Assembly: GCA_001970955.1 (NCBI GenBank)
Contig: MPUH01000008.1
Span: forward strand, 62,001 to 126,000
DNA length: 64,000 nt
From: Stentor coeruleus
Lineage: Eukaryota; Ciliophora; Heterotrichea; Heterotrichida; Stentoridae
Direction of reading: 5' to 3'
This document shows positions 41,291 to 52,721 of the stretch, in pieces (positions within the stretch are counted from its first letter, which is position 1; each line of letters starts with the position of its first letter). Under the pieces are notes generated by a model that saw only the letters and a list, made by a program, of their open reading frames with translations, was not told where the DNA came from and made no database searches. Position numbers and translations under genes: made by a program.

Positions 41291-42190
41291 CTAACTAAAG
41301 TCTTCTTCATTTTCTCTATTAATAAAGCTCTTTGCTTTTAAAAGTACTTTCGTCTTCCACCTATCTAAAGGTGTTATCTTGTTGAATTGGAATAATATAT
41401 TCTCAAATGACCCAACATCTTCAGCTCTAGTTGCAGTCAAAAGGTCTTTTATAAGTTTATTTTCCCTACTTGTCTCAAAGCTCGGATCTTTCAAACTATA
41501 TTTCCCAGTTGCATTTTCAGCCCCAATAGTATCATCATTAGACAAATATAATAAAGCAGCTTTAAAATAGCAATCTTTAGCTGAATATCTAGTCAAAGTA
41601 TGCATAAGATAACGATCAGCCACATCTTCAAACAATTTGATAGCCTTAAGTATCACATTACTTTCTAAAGACTCAAATGTTGACAGTTCAGCCACTTTTA
41701 AATGACATGAATTCGCTGTACTATCCCCATTATCCATTTCATACAATTCTGCAGCATGTGCATAGTTTTCTACAGCTAATCCAAGCATCTCATCAGCTTC
41801 ATAAATCTCAGCTATTTGTTTTCGTAATCTTGCAGCCATAGAAATTCTCCCACCTGAGACCATTATTTCTACAGCTCTATTGTAGTATGTTATTGCTTCT
41901 GCAGTGTTAACTTTTCTTAATACGTTTCCTGCTTCAGAAAAGTAATTAGCTGCTTCTTCTGGTTTACATTCAGCGCATTTTACGAAAGCAGCAGAAGAAT
42001 TCTGAACTGTATGTTAATTACAATCTTTTGCTAGACGGTAAAAATTAGCCGCTTGTTTGAAAAGTTCTGATGCTTCATCCATGCGATCGTCTTTGTTTGA
42101 GAACATTTTCCCGAAAACCCCTGGTTTGAGTTTCTTTTCGCCTTGTGCGAATGCTTCTTTTGCCCTTTTTGAGTAGTTGTCTTCAGCCAT
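41291..42190 (-). CDS. Alpha-SNAP (NSF attachment protein)
   Basis: Two exons join across the 15-nt intron GTAATTAACATACAG (minus strand, 42007-42021), giving 294 residues, the standard alpha-SNAP length (about 295). Clear features: helical TPR-like repeats (ASELFKQAANFYRLAKD, AAFVKCAECKPEEAANYF), AITYYNRAVEIMVSGGR, and the C-terminal DRWKTKVLLKAKSF with a conserved LLxxK-type end that activates NSF. Alpha-SNAP recruits NSF to SNARE bundles for disassembly. The start MAEDNYSKRAKEAF is canonical. TAG stop; only 36 nt separate it from the kelch gene stop. Confidence 0.94.
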
Positions 42191-42373
42191 TTATATGCAA
42201 TCAGAACTTTGTATATGAAAAATGCTGGGAAGTTTAGGTTTAGAAGGTACTGTATGAGTTTAGGTTTTGAAGAAAAGTTGTGATTTTTTATGTGAAAAAT
42301 GTAGATTTATAGGTTTAGAATTTGATTGATATTTCTAGTTAATCCTAATAATTTTTCACATTAAAAATATAAA

Positions 42374-43986
42374 ATGAAATCAGCTAAAAGCTATACTGGA
42401 ACAAGAAACATCAATAAAATAGGAAAAGATTTCCAAAACCCATCTATCTATACCGGAACATCTCGTTCACCAAAAATCACCCAAACATTAAAAACCAGAA
42501 AGAGCCAGACTCGTACAATAAACCCAGAAGATGCTGCTGAAATAGTAAAAAGCTACATAATCCCAATGTTTAATCAAGAACTAAGATCACGATCAACGAA
42601 AAATAGGCATGAACAACATGGGACAACATTTGATTTATCTCGTTCAAAAGGTTTTATAACAGAAGAACTTCTTTTAAGTTCAAAACTTAATGAAAGACTA
42701 AAAAAAACTAATAAAATCAATCAGGAATTATCTGTAAAATTAGAAGAATTCAAACAAAAAGGAGTTCAGAAAGCTGATGAAATTTATGAAAAACTTTATA
42801 TAACTAGTGAAGCAAATATTAAAATTTTACTTTTTGAAAATACTGAGTTAAATAAGCAGATAACGAATTTGAAATTTTCTCAGTCATTGATTTATGAGGA
42901 AAAAAATGCTTATAAACGATTGTATGAAGAGAGTGCAAAAGAATTAAGTAATATTAGACAAACATTAAATCAAGTACAAGGAGAAATAGATATCCGATTT
43001 TTTTATATATATTTTCTTTAACCAAAATACACAAGTTTAAATTTCGAATAGCTGAATTGCAACATTATAATTCTTTATTAGTATTTCAACATGGGTTAAT
43101 ATCAGAACAACTTAAAGGACTTTATGAATCATTTATAGCTCTTGGTACTTTTATGAATTTTAATTATTCGTCAGATGAAACTTCTATGAAATTTATTAAC
43201 ATTTGCAGGATAATAGCTAAACATATTGACAATTTCGAAATCGATATTAGGAAAAATGTTGAAATGACAGAATCGCTGCTTTTGGATTCAGATATTGTTA
43301 GAACCATTAAATTTTCGATAAACAAAAACCAATATGCGATTATTAAACCTTTAGAAAATCAAATAAAAGTACTTAATAAAGAAATCACAGATCTCAAAAC
43401 ACAAAACCAAAAAATCACTGAAAAAAGTGACGCTTTAGAACTAAGAATTTTTAATTTTACTAACGAAATTGAAAAACACAGAAGAAATACCCGACTTAAT
43501 TTGATTTTTTCAGACCCGACAGAACAATTGTGTGGCTTATGTCAAAAAGTATTCAAGCCTAGTTTGAATTTTTCATGGTCATGCAAGCATCATAAAGCTA
43601 AAATTGTTAATAATATTTGGTTTTGCTGTGGTAAAATAGGTCCAGATGCTGAAGGTTGTTTGGTAACTAAACATGTTTCTATTGAAGAAATGGAAGAACT
43701 TGCTAAGGATTCAGGAAAATATATTTACTGCTCTGTATTTATTATATAGAATTGTAAATGTAAAGATCATGATACTTTAGAATGTCCTGCTGATCCTAAT
43801 GTAAGATCATCACATAATCCAAATAAAGAATTATTAAGAGTTAGAAATAATAATTCTAAGAAACTTCAATCAAGAACTAGAGTTCAAAGATTTAATGCGA
43901 AAAGTTATTTGAAAAATCAAGCGAATAGAATAGTTACTGATGAATCTGAAATTTCAGATTTTGATTATGATGATATCATATCTTAA
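42374..43986 (+). CDS. Coiled-coil protein with Cys/His cluster; one unresolved frame change
   Basis: The first part (42374 to about 42973) is basic then coiled-coil (MKSAKSYTGTRNINK; KLNERLKKTNKINQELSVKLEE in pieces). The second part, open from about 43040, continues as coil and then a Cys/His-rich block: CGLCQKVF, WSCKHHKAK, FCCGKIG, then, across the 15-nt intron GTATTTATTATATAG (43735-43749), YCSNCKCKDHDTLECP. This block looks like zinc coordination. The two halves differ by one reading frame. A 16-nt intron candidate, GTACAAGGAGAAATAG at 42974-42989, corrects only part of it, so a homopolymer error (T7 at 42998-43004) is suspected. Function unknown. Confidence 0.6.
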
Positions 43987-44054
43987 TATATAGAAAGTAT
44001 TTTATAGAAACAATTAATAGTGATTATTTTTATAATAATTATATTAAGATAAAT

Positions 44055-44756
44055 ATGGAAGACTTAAAGTTACTAAAGAGTTGGGAAATTCAGCTTAGAA
44101 AAAAAGTAGAAGGGCTTAAAGAATATAAAAATATTATTGGTAATGATCCTAGCATACCAAATGCAGTCAAAGAAAGATTTGCTAATGTTCTCAAGACTAT
44201 CAAATTAAACATGATTCAAATTATGGCAAAATGCACAGCTCTTAGAACAGACGACCTTCCACCCAGAGCTTTCCAAGTTCGTATGTCAAAAATAAAATTC
44301 GAAATAACTGAAGCAAAAAAAAGTTTAAAGCATCTAGTCTTAACAGTGCAAAATCCTCCATCTCATTCAATATCTACATCAATCCCAACCAATCGGTCAC
44401 AAAAATCTTATCGTACAACCAACCACAAATCCCAAACCCACAAAAAATCCCACTCATCATCAGAAAAACCTAAAAAACCAAAAACCATCCTCTCAAAAGT
44501 TGAAGCTAAAATTGAAACCCATACCCACAAAGATATAGAACAACGTTTAAAAGCTATCAAACAACAAAATCAAGAGCTTCACACATCTATTTCCAACATC
44601 CAAAAGCAAAATTCAGAAACTTTTAATCTTATCCATACTTTAAAATCTCAAATCAGCTTAATAGAATCATCAAATTCTAATGAAAAGCCCGACCTTCCAA
44701 AAAAAAGACATCTTCTCCAACCTAAAAACCAAGAAACCCATCTACAAAACCAATAA
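44055..44756 (+). CDS. Coiled-coil protein, unknown
   Basis: A single-exon protein of 233 residues: a helical N-terminal third (LKLLKSWEIQLRKKVEGLKE), a Ser/Lys/His-rich linker (SHSSSEKPKKPKT) and a C-terminal coiled coil (IEQRLKAIKQQNQELHTSI, LKSQISLIESS). No family recognised. It starts 68 nt after the preceding gene on the same strand and converges on CCT2 with a 33-nt gap. Confidence 0.6.
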   Translation: MEDLKLLKSWEIQLRKKVEGLKEYKNIIGNDPSIPNAVKERFANVLKTIKLNMIQIMAKCTALRTDDLPPRAFQVRMSKIKFEITEAKKSLKHLVLTVQNPPSHSISTSIPTNRSQKSYRTTNHKSQTHKKSHSSSEKPKKPKTILSKVEAKIETHTHKDIEQRLKAIKQQNQELHTSISNIQKQNSETFNLIHTLKSQISLIESSNSNEKPDLPKKRHLLQPKNQETHLQNQ

Positions 44757-44789
44757 TCAACATTTCCATCCAACTAATATTACTAATAT

Positions 44790-46427
44790 CTAATAACCTT
44801 CTCTTTTTCTTGGAGCGCAAGTGACAATTTCATCAACTCTTAAAATCATCTCCGCAGCTTCAGATGCTGATAATAAAGCTTGTTCTTTAACCCTCAAGCA
44901 TTCTTTGATTCCTAATTCTCTCATATCCCCAAGTACTCCTTTATTCATATCAATTCCTGCAGTTTTCGACCCATTATTTACTGCTGCTCTTAGTTCTGAA
45001 ACTAATTCTGAACTATCAAACCCTCCATTATCAGCAATTATTGTTGGAAGTTTTCTTAAAGCTCTACCAAAAGCTTCAATAGCTAAAGATTTCTTTCCAG
45101 GGATTGTTTTAGCCAAAGCATCAGTTGCATTAGACATAGCCATTTCACTATGCCCTCCTCCAAATATAACTCTTTTATTTTTGATTGTTTGGATTAATAC
45201 ACATAAAGCATCATGTAAACTTCTTTCTGCTTCATCTAATAAATGAGAACTTGCCCCACGGAGGACTATAGTTGAAGCTCTACCTTCTTGACAGTTTTTA
45301 AATGATATAGCTTTATCTTCACCTATAATAATTTCTTCAATTGTCCCACATGAACCAAGTTTACTTGAATCAGGGTTATCGAAAGTAGATAAAATTTCTG
45401 CACCAAGAACTGCTGAAAGTCTTTCAACACCATCGAAATCAGCATGTTCAATTACCATAACACCTTTTTCGACCATTAAACTTTCTGGGTAATCGTATAT
45501 GAGTTGTCGATTTATAAAGACATTTGGCCCATATGAGAGGATTTTATCTACTTTTCGGCGCATTTTTTCCCTTTCCGCAGCTTCGATTTCTGCAACTTTT
45601 TCAATGCTGTCAACTTTGACTTTGGAACCAAAAATCTTGATTTTGTCGTAGTCCATAGAAGTATTAGCGACCATAATGTTTGGGTTTTGCATTAAACGTA
45701 CTGAACCATTGCTGATTTTCTTTTCTAAAACAAACCCGTCAGCCAAAAAAGAGTCTTTCAAATTCCCGCCAGCTTTTTTAATTACTTGTATGAGCTTTAA
45801 GTCATCACTACCCTTAAGCCTAAGCACTGAGTCTACAGCTAAAGCAATAAAATGTTCTTTTTCTTGAACTAAAAGTTTAGAACTCAGAGTTGTCCCAACA
45901 ACATTTTCTAAATCTTTTCTAAATGCTTCATCATCAGCATTATTATCCCAGGCAAGACTCAACAAAGTTTTCCGGGCTTCAGCAACAGCAAGTCTCCAAC
46001 CTTGTATAATAATTTGTGGGTGTATTTTTTGGAGAATTAACTGTTCAGCTTCTCTTAAAAGTTCTCCTGCAAATACAGCTACAGTTGTGGTCCCATCACC
46101 AACTTCATCATCTTGAGTTTTTGATATGTCAATTAAGATCTTAGCTGCTGGGTTATCAACATAAAGGGACTTAAGGATTGTTGCCCCATCATTTGTCACA
46201 GTGATTTTCTGTTCGTTGGGATCAGCGGACTTTAGGATTTTGTCCATACCTTTTGGACCCAAGGTCGTCTTTACAAGATCAGCGACGGCTATAGCTCCGA
46301 CAAATGAACTCATTCTGGCCATTTCTCCACGTGAATCTTCAGCTTCTTCACTGAGGATTTGAGGATTCACATTTCCGGCTGCGTCGAGTTTTCCCTGGTA
46401 AGCGCCACTCATATTATAATATGCCAA
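44790..46427 (-). CDS. CCT2: Chaperonin CCT subunit beta (TCP-1 beta)
   Basis: A single-exon protein of 545 residues, full length for a CCT subunit. Group II chaperonin motifs: [41 protein letters not shown] and a C-terminal GGFDSSEL. The beta-specific start [15 protein letters not shown] and [12 protein letters not shown] match CCT2. It is one of eight subunits of the cytosolic ring that folds actin and tubulin, relevant to a ciliate with thousands of cilia. Nothing odd seen. TAG stop. Confidence 0.97.
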   Translation of the reverse strand: MAYYNMSGAYQGKLDAAGNVNPQILSEEAEDSRGEMARMSSFVGAIAVADLVKTTLGPKGMDKILKSADPNEQKITVTNDGATILKSLYVDNPAAKILIDISKTQDDEVGDGTTTVAVFAGELLREAEQLILQKIHPQIIIQGWRLAVAEARKTLLSLAWDNNADDEAFRKDLENVVGTTLSSKLLVQEKEHFIALAVDSVLRLKGSDDLKLIQVIKKAGGNLKDSFLADGFVLEKKISNGSVRLMQNPNIMVANTSMDYDKIKIFGSKVKVDSIEKVAEIEAAEREKMRRKVDKILSYGPNVFINRQLIYDYPESLMVEKGVMVIEHADFDGVERLSAVLGAEILSTFDNPDSSKLGSCGTIEEIIIGEDKAISFKNCQEGRASTIVLRGASSHLLDEAERSLHDALCVLIQTIKNKRVIFGGGHSEMAMSNATDALAKTIPGKKSLAIEAFGRALRKLPTIIADNGGFDSSELVSELRAAVNNGSKTAGIDMNKGVLGDMRELGIKECLRVKEQALLSASEAAEMILRVDEIVTCAPRKREGY

Positions 46428-46724
46428 TTTTCTTAGATAAGTGGGTAAAAAAAATGGATTTTTTGTATTGAAGGTATGGATTTGCGGCTTTTTTTATTGT
46501 AGGATGAGTTGGGTTTTTAGATTTTTTTAATGGGATTTTGTGATAAAGGATTTGTATGTGAGGATTGAGAGGATTTTGGGTTTTAGGCTTTTGTGGAAGT
46601 TGTTGATAGAAATTAGATAAGAGGAAGTTTGGATTAAAAAAGGTTGAGAATAGAATGGGAATTATGGAGGGAAATAAGTTTATAGAAAAAGACAAATTTC
46701 CTTTTATTTATGTAAATGGGATAA
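46428..46724. promoter_or_regulatory. Divergent promoter region, CCT2 / Rictor
   Basis: 297 bp, G/T-rich over nearly its whole length on the plus strand (repeated GGATTTTG-like words). That matches the 5'-flank composition expected for the minus-strand CCT2 gene. Rictor therefore has almost no C/A-rich upstream tract of its own. Confidence 0.45.
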
Positions 46725-49700
46725 ATGGATAGTTCTAGGAATGAAAAAGATGCAAAGTTCGAAGGCGAAAGAATAGAAAAGTCTTCATCCGAACAAGAAC
46801 AGAAAATGAACGAAGTCATCACATACTGCAAAGGATTTACCCTACCTCTCAAGCCCCCTTTGTTAAAGCACCTATATAAGAGAATTAAATATCTTTCTGA
46901 TTGTGGTTCTGTATATTTAATACATCTCGCAACATTATGTGTGTTTAAAGTAATAAGATACTTTGTTGCATCTAAAGAAAGGGAATTAAGAACCACCGCC
47001 CTCAAACTTTATCGATATATTTGCACAACTGAAGCCGATTTTCGAGTGCTGAAAATGTCGCATGTTGAACATTTTATCATAAGGTCATTTGAAGCAGAAG
47101 GAAAAAGTGAAGAACGTATAGAAGCATGTAAGTTGATATGGAAGTGGCTTGAGACTGCTTCCAAAGATTTTCCTAAGGCAATGTGCAATTCTTTAGTCGC
47201 CCTAAGTGAGGTGGAAAATGATGAATTTAAAGATTTTGGTATTGAATCTTTGAGGTTTTTAAGTAGTAGCAATTTACCTATTGTTGTTTGGAGTGGAGGG
47301 CTTAAAATATTAACAAATGCTATTTTAGATATTAAATGCTCGCAGGAACTAGGGGAGAATATTATTTTTACCTTAGGGTATTTATTAAATGAACCTAACA
47401 CAAGGATGTATTTGAAAAACGGTAAGGAAATCAGCAGAATATTGTCGGTTTTTACTGAACATGAGTCTGGGCTTAAAGAAAATGAGCTTGAAGCAGTAAT
47501 TAAGCTCTCAAGAAAGGTCTTAGTTTTATTATCCAGGTGTTGGGCAGGGTTGATTTATCTAACATCAAATGGTTTACGTGAAATTATTACGAACCTAAGA
47601 CACCCGATTAAGCCTATAATCAAAGAAGGCATTCTTGAGACTATTTTTGACATGGTAAACATTCCAGTAGAAAGTGCTGTGAAATCATATAACCTATTAA
47701 ATAACTATTTAGCCATGCTCTTGAAAGCTCTTTTACACTGTGACCTCTACCCCGCACTAACATGCCTAGCTATCGATAAAAACACAAGAATCGCTCAACG
47801 AGCCAGAAAACTTCTAAAAATCGTAACAAAAGCAGCCTCCGACCTTTTACCCGAATCCCCTCAATTATCATTAAACCTTGTTTCCGGAAGCGCAGGTAAA
47901 ACAGCAGAACTTGTTGCGGACATAGCTTCATCTGCACGTCTTTTCCAAGAATCAATAGATAAAAACCTTTTAAAACAAGCATGTGACTTTATATCCTATG
48001 ATATAAACGGTAGTGTTAATTCAGATAATGTAGTAATTTCAGGAATCTATAAACAACATTTTATCAACACAATAGATGAACAACAATATTTAGCTCTTCT
48101 TGCTAAAACCCAAGTGACAAAAGAAGTGATAAAATGGGATTGGGAAACCATTTATGATATTATATCAGGTCCAATGACTCTACCATTCAGATTCTCTCAT
48201 CCTCAAAGCCAAAAATTCCTTAAAAATATCGTCGGGTACTTCATGCCTTCTAAAGTCCTTTTCTCAGTACTCCCTTGGAAACATGAAAATTTTCTTAAAG
48301 CCCGAGTTGGCAGTAAGCTCATATCATTATTGCTGTCTCAAGAAGAAGGTATAACTTTATTAAGTACAACTTATTCTGAGAGTTTTTTTGTTGTAAGAAA
48401 AAGTTATATGGGTGAGTTTAATGATGCGTTAGAAGAAGAGATTAAATACGAAGAAACGAAAATCTCATCATCATCAAGGATTTTTACTCCAGAACGAGTA
48501 AAATGTTGTATGGCAAGAGAGTATTTTAAATGGTTGGGAATATTCTTATCTAGTCGTTTAGGTAAGAAAATATTAAAAACTTATAATATAGACAGCAAAC
48601 TGACCAAATTAGCCAGTATAAACCATCTTGGACCATTACTTTTAACAGTTTTAGATTTTAAAGATCAAAGCGCACAGCAGTTTCTAACACTTTTACTAGA
48701 TTCCAAAAGTAAAGTTGTTAGGCTTAAAGCTATGGAGTATCTTAGGGTTTTGTTTAGAGCCGGATCTTTTGACTTATCCTGGGCTATTTGGTGTTTAAAT
48801 AACCACTTGCATTCAATTGACCCAGACTCTGTAACATCAGCTTTAAATCTTCTAGACGAATTGTGTCAATATAAAGAAAATCTTAAAAGTCTTATTGAAA
48901 AAGGTCCACAAAAACTCATGAAACTTGGTGATGATGGGACAAAATGTTTAGTCAGATTTATGTCTAGTACATCAGGGGTCAAATATTTATCAGAACTTGA
49001 TTTTATTAATGGGGAAATTAATAAATGGCATACAAATAACAATAAACAATATGCTTTAACTATTGAAGAAAAAATTGAAATGGGTTTAAATGCCCCTAAA
49101 AAAAACTATAGTTTAACTTTAACAACACCTAAAGCATTTCAACACTCAGAACGTATACAAATCGGTTGGATTTCAAAACTCCCATTTTGTATAGATTTAT
49201 ATACATTTAGTCAAGGTAAAATTGCTGAACTTGATGTTGTTATTGAGTTAGAAAAAGAAGATGTTTATATGGTTGGGTATATAGAAGAATATGATTGTAT
49301 ACCTGGAGATGGGATTTCAGTAAGTTTGAAACTTGGCATGATTTATATAGATTCAAAAGGTAATGAACTTTTAGAAGCTTCACATATTAGATGCCAAAAA
49401 GATGTGAGTAATGCTTTTAAAAGTCAGAATGGGTTGTTTGTTGTTGAGTCAGAAGGGGTTTTTTTTTCATTTAAACAGGATGAACAGGGGGGTTTGAAGT
49501 TACATAGGGTTGCTTATAGGATACAGTTATTACCGAAAGGTATGCCAACAATGCAAGTGCCACATCATTTATTTGGTGAGTTGGCTAAGACTGAGATTGG
49601 TATTGATAAACTTAAAGAAACGAAGTATTTAGAAAAATATATGCGGCAACTTGATGAAAATTTACCGATTATAGAAAAAAGAGCCTGCTTGTGGGCTTTA

Positions 49701-50285
49701 GGCCATACTGGGGCGAGTAATACTGGAGCTGTGTATTTGTCTAAAATTGGGGCAATTGAAGCTATGGTCCGGCTTGCAGAAAAATCCCCAGTGTTATCTT
49801 TAAGAGGAACTGCTTCACAAGCTTTATCATTAATAGCACGTTCTGGAGTTGGAAGATCTGAACTTAATAAGTATCAATGGATATCGGCTCAACCTCATTC
49901 TGCATCAATCGCAGTACCACAAAATGCTGAATCTATTTTTTGGATAGAAAACAATGAAGATATTTTCCCTTATAGAGATCTTTGTAGGGAAATTGATAAT
50001 ATTTTAGATGATATCATATTAAATGATCAAGAAAAAGATATTTTAAGACATGTTTGTATACTGGGTAGTGTTATAAGTAAAGCAGAAAGTGAGCAATTTT
50101 TAAGAAATATAAGAAATACTTCACCAATGAGTTTTCAAAGCCTACCTCTTTTTCATGCTGTAATGATTGTACTTGGCTCGTATTCTTTTAAATTACAGAC
50201 AAGAAGAATCATACATAAAATTTTTGAAAGGGTTCATCGAATTGAATGCTTAGATGATTTGGATACATATAAATATATTAGTTAG
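46725..50285 (+). CDS. RICTOR: Rictor/Pianissimo, TORC2 subunit
   Basis: A single-exon protein of 1186 residues, an all-helical ARM/HEAT-like protein. The diagnostic late block reads RACLWALGHTGASNTGA, then SLRGTASQALSLIARS, matching the Rictor conserved region (ALGHIGS and LSIRGT forms). The N-terminal repeats (LYRYICTTEADFRVLK, CKLIWKWLE) fit Rictor_N. It is shorter than animal Rictor (about 1700) and similar to protist Pianissimo proteins. Rictor defines TORC2, which controls AGC kinases and the actin cortex. ATG follows a short G/T-rich divergent gap shared with CCT2. TAG stop. Confidence 0.9.
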   Translation: MDSSRNEKDAKFEGERIEKSSSEQEQKMNEVITYCKGFTLPLKPPLLKHLYKRIKYLSDCGSVYLIHLATLCVFKVIRYFVASKERELRTTALKLYRYICTTEADFRVLKMSHVEHFIIRSFEAEGKSEERIEACKLIWKWLETASKDFPKAMCNSLVALSEVENDEFKDFGIESLRFLSSSNLPIVVWSGGLKILTNAILDIKCSQELGENIIFTLGYLLNEPNTRMYLKNGKEISRILSVFTEHESGLKENELEAVIKLSRKVLVLLSRCWAGLIYLTSNGLREIITNLRHPIKPIIKEGILETIFDMVNIPVESAVKSYNLLNNYLAMLLKALLHCDLYPALTCLAIDKNTRIAQRARKLLKIVTKAASDLLPESPQLSLNLVSGSAGKTAELVADIASSARLFQESIDKNLLKQACDFISYDINGSVNSDNVVISGIYKQHFINTIDEQQYLALLAKTQVTKEVIKWDWETIYDIISGPMTLPFRFSHPQSQKFLKNIVGYFMPSKVLFSVLPWKHENFLKARVGSKLISLLLSQEEGITLLSTTYSESFFVVRKSYMGEFNDALEEEIKYEETKISSSSRIFTPERVKCCMAREYFKWLGIFLSSRLGKKILKTYNIDSKLTKLASINHLGPLLLTVLDFKDQSAQQFLTLLLDSKSKVVRLKAMEYLRVLFRAGSFDLSWAIWCLNNHLHSIDPDSVTSALNLLDELCQYKENLKSLIEKGPQKLMKLGDDGTKCLVRFMSSTSGVKYLSELDFINGEINKWHTNNNKQYALTIEEKIEMGLNAPKKNYSLTLTTPKAFQHSERIQIGWISKLPFCIDLYTFSQGKIAELDVVIELEKEDVYMVGYIEEYDCIPGDGISVSLKLGMIYIDSKGNELLEASHIRCQKDVSNAFKSQNGLFVVESEGVFFSFKQDEQGGLKLHRVAYRIQLLPKGMPTMQVPHHLFGELAKTEIGIDKLKETKYLEKYMRQLDENLPIIEKRACLWALGHTGASNTGAVYLSKIGAIEAMVRLAEKSPVLSLRGTASQALSLIARSGVGRSELNKYQWISAQPHSASIAVPQNAESIFWIENNEDIFPYRDLCREIDNILDDIILNDQEKDILRHVCILGSVISKAESEQFLRNIRNTSPMSFQSLPLFHAVMIVLGSYSFKLQTRRIIHKIFERVHRIECLDDLDTYKYIS

Positions 50286-50357
50286 TTTTAAAGCTGTATA
50301 CAAATAGTGTAGTATTAATTTTGATAATAAATTTAAAATGCGTAAAAAAGTTAATAA

Positions 50358-50975
50358 ATGAAGGCGGGCTGGAATAAAGAAAATTTGTTACCTGATAGCA
50401 AATTTACTTCACAAAATAATAACTTTATATCTCCAGAAAGAAAAGCTGTTACGAAAATTCTAAGGTTTGAGGAAGAACGTACTCCAGATAGGCCGATACA
50501 TAGAAGGATTCCTAGTTTGGTTTGTAAAGACTATAGGAATAGTTTGAAAAACAGAATCAGAGGGAAAAAAAGCATGGAAATTTATCTTAAAGCCCATGAT
50601 CGAAAAACCTCACCTTATTCTTCAACTCTTGAAATTAAATCTTCTATTGCTAGTACTGATATTAGAGGATTATCATTGTTTAGTTCTGAGGTAGAGTGTA
50701 AAAAAGAGTATTTTGAATCAAAAGAAGATGTTTGTGAAAGTATTACAGAAAAACTTGCATGTGAACGGTTTTGTTATAGTTGTCAAAGATATGTTTATAC
50801 TAAAGTAGCATTTTGTAAGGTTAAAGAGTAATTGCTATACAGTGTGAATTTTTTGTGTTGTGTTAAAGAACTTGTTAGCTGCTGTAGTACTCAGGAAGGA
50901 ATAGAAATTCATCACTTGTGTCCTAAATGCAATAAACTTATATGGAAAATTGGCATGAATAGTAATGACAATTAA
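50358..50975 (+). CDS. LITAF-like zinc-ribbon protein, 2 exons
   Basis: Two exons join across the 15-nt intron GTAATTGCTATACAG (50828-50842), giving 200 residues. The second exon completes a LITAF-type domain: first knuckle CYSCQRYVYTK, a short hydrophobic stretch around VNFLCC, CCSTQ, then the second knuckle HHLCPKCNKLIWKIG. In known LITAF proteins this binds Zn2+ and anchors to endosomal/lysosomal membranes. The N-terminal 130 residues are basic and probably disordered. Without splicing the domain would be cut in half. Confidence 0.78.
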
Positions 50976-51587
50976 GTTGATAGAAATTAAATACATTAAT
51001 TAAACTAGCCTCTTTAGCAATGATATTTATTTTACGAACTTATATCTTACAGTTTTATTAAAAATCAGCGTTTATAAAAATTTGCAAGTCTTTATCAACA
51101 ATTTCCCTAAACCCTATCCATAAAAATTTCCTTTTTTTTTGTTTCCAAAAGCACCCTTCTCTTACCCTCCCAGCATTTAAATTACCTTTCTTACCAATCT
51201 AACCTCAAATACACCCTAAAATCATCACAATCAACTCTAAATCCACTATCAAATTACTTACAAAAAATGCCATATTATCCCACGTCACAAACTTATCAAA
51301 TATCCATACCATAAAACCACCATAAGATTACTTTCTAGTTTATTTAAACAAACAATGTGTATTTTATCACAACAAACCAAAATTAGCAACATCTTCTCTT
51401 GCACAATAATCCAATATTCAAAATATTGTTCGCAATATCTTTTATAATATTCCTTTCCCGAAACATGAATAACAAAACTCAAAAATCATCAATCAACCTC
51501 AAATCATACCATAAACTCATATCCACATACCCTAAAATCTTATAAAAAAAACCCAATAAATTAACTAATCTAAACACTAAAATTTTA
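50976..51587. other. Convergent intergenic
   Basis: 612 bp. Most is C/A-rich and G-poor on the plus strand (CCCTTCTCTTACCCTCCCAG region), fitting the 3' flank of the minus-strand zinc-finger gene. A 65-codon open frame on the minus strand at 51285-51482 is not supported by composition. Confidence 0.55.
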
Positions 51588-52055
51588 CTATTTGATGACT
51601 ACTGAAATATCTGGTATATGGAAATCTTGACATTGTACTATTTTAGGTAAATAAATAGTATCTAATGAATATGGTAATAATGGAATACTGTAATATCGTG
51701 GAGAGTCTTCACCTAGTTTTTTCGCTAATAATGACAATATAGTGTTTTCAAAGCTACCTGGTGTTATAACTTGGGTAGAAATTCCATCATGAAGCTGTTT
51801 GTGGAGATAGTATTGACTCAGTTGCCTAAAACGTATACCACATCCGTGAAAGTCACAGAAATAAGGTTTTGCACCTGTGTGGATATTTTGGTGGTCGACA
51901 TAATTTTGTTTTGATGATAAGTGCCGACCACAGATTTCGCATTTAAATTTCCTTACACCTAAATGTGAGCTTTCTATATGCCTTTTAAGGTTGAAATAAC
52001 TGCAGTATGATCTTTCGCAGCCGTCGTAGTCGCATTTAATCCTTCTTTTGTGCAT
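51588..52055 (-). CDS. Three-finger C2H2 zinc-finger protein
   Basis: A protein of 155 residues. Three C2H2 fingers occupy about residues 7-95: CDYDGCERSYCSYFNLKRH, CEICGRHLSSKQNYVDHQNIH in part, and CDFHGCGIRFRQLSQYYLH. Linkers HLGVRKF and TGAKPYF are of TGEKP type. Fingers 1 and 3 have C-x4-C spacing and finger 2 C-x2-C, a TFIIIA-like mix. The C-terminal 60 residues have no domain. A sequence-specific DNA- or RNA-binding role is likely; target unknown. Confidence 0.85.
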   Translation of the reverse strand: MHKRRIKCDYDGCERSYCSYFNLKRHIESSHLGVRKFKCEICGRHLSSKQNYVDHQNIHTGAKPYFCDFHGCGIRFRQLSQYYLHKQLHDGISTQVITPGSFENTILSLLAKKLGEDSPRYYSIPLLPYSLDTIYLPKIVQCQDFHIPDISVVIK

Positions 52056-52401
52056 TTATAATGTTGTTACCATTAAAACATAATAACCAATTGTTAATAT
52101 ATAAAATTTTTTTTTTTTAAAGAGAGGAGAAGATTTTGTATGCCAATGAGTGGGTTTTTTTAAGTGTTTTATGATTTTTGTTGTCCTTTATGGAGATGTG
52201 TGATGGATTGGATTTTAGGCATTTTTTTTATTTTATATTTCTTACGGGCTTTTTGATTAAATTTCCATTTTTCTATTGGGTAGTTAGCAGATGATTACCA
52301 ATAGGCTAGGTGATGCTCATTCAGTGGAATTGAGTTTATTATTATTCATATAATAGTTTTTAATATTTTACGAATGATTTATAGAAGTAGTTTTAGTGAA
52401 A

Positions 52402-52428
52402 AGTTTTTTTTCTTTAAAGAAAAAAACT
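52402..52428. repeat. 27-bp near-perfect palindrome
   Basis: AGTTTTTTTT-C-TTTAAA-G-AAAAAAA-CT reads the same on both strands except for one extra T. It could form a hairpin or cruciform. Confidence 0.6.
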
Positions 52429-52590
52429 GCATTTCTTTGTATTATTACTAGGATCTTTAAGAGATTTTTATTGTGTTCATCAATTGCTATGAGTTTTTAA
52501 GTTCTTGATCATACATCAAGGCACATGAAATAGTTTTTAGAACAATTTTTCCTTTGCTTGAAAAAGTGCTATAAAGACGAAAAGTTAGGA

Positions 52591-52721
52591 AGTCCCTAAT
52601 GATTTGACAAGATTTTAATGAAGGAAGATAATTCCCTTTAAGTTGCTTCTAGCATNAGTCCCTAATGATTTGACAAGATTTTAATGAAGGAAGATAATTC
52701 CCTTTAAGTTGCTTCTAGCAT
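52591..52721. repeat. Duplicate flanks around single N at 52656
   Basis: Identical 65-mers (52591-52655 and 52657-52721) on both sides of a lone N. Assembly artefact likely. Confidence 0.9.

Noticed and set aside
42974-43051. A 78-nt intron joining the two halves of the coiled-coil gene
   Set aside because: Its length is a multiple of three and does not restore the frame.
51285-51482. 65-codon minus-strand open frame
   Set aside because: Its composition matches the 3'-flank skew, not coding sequence; no domain or context.
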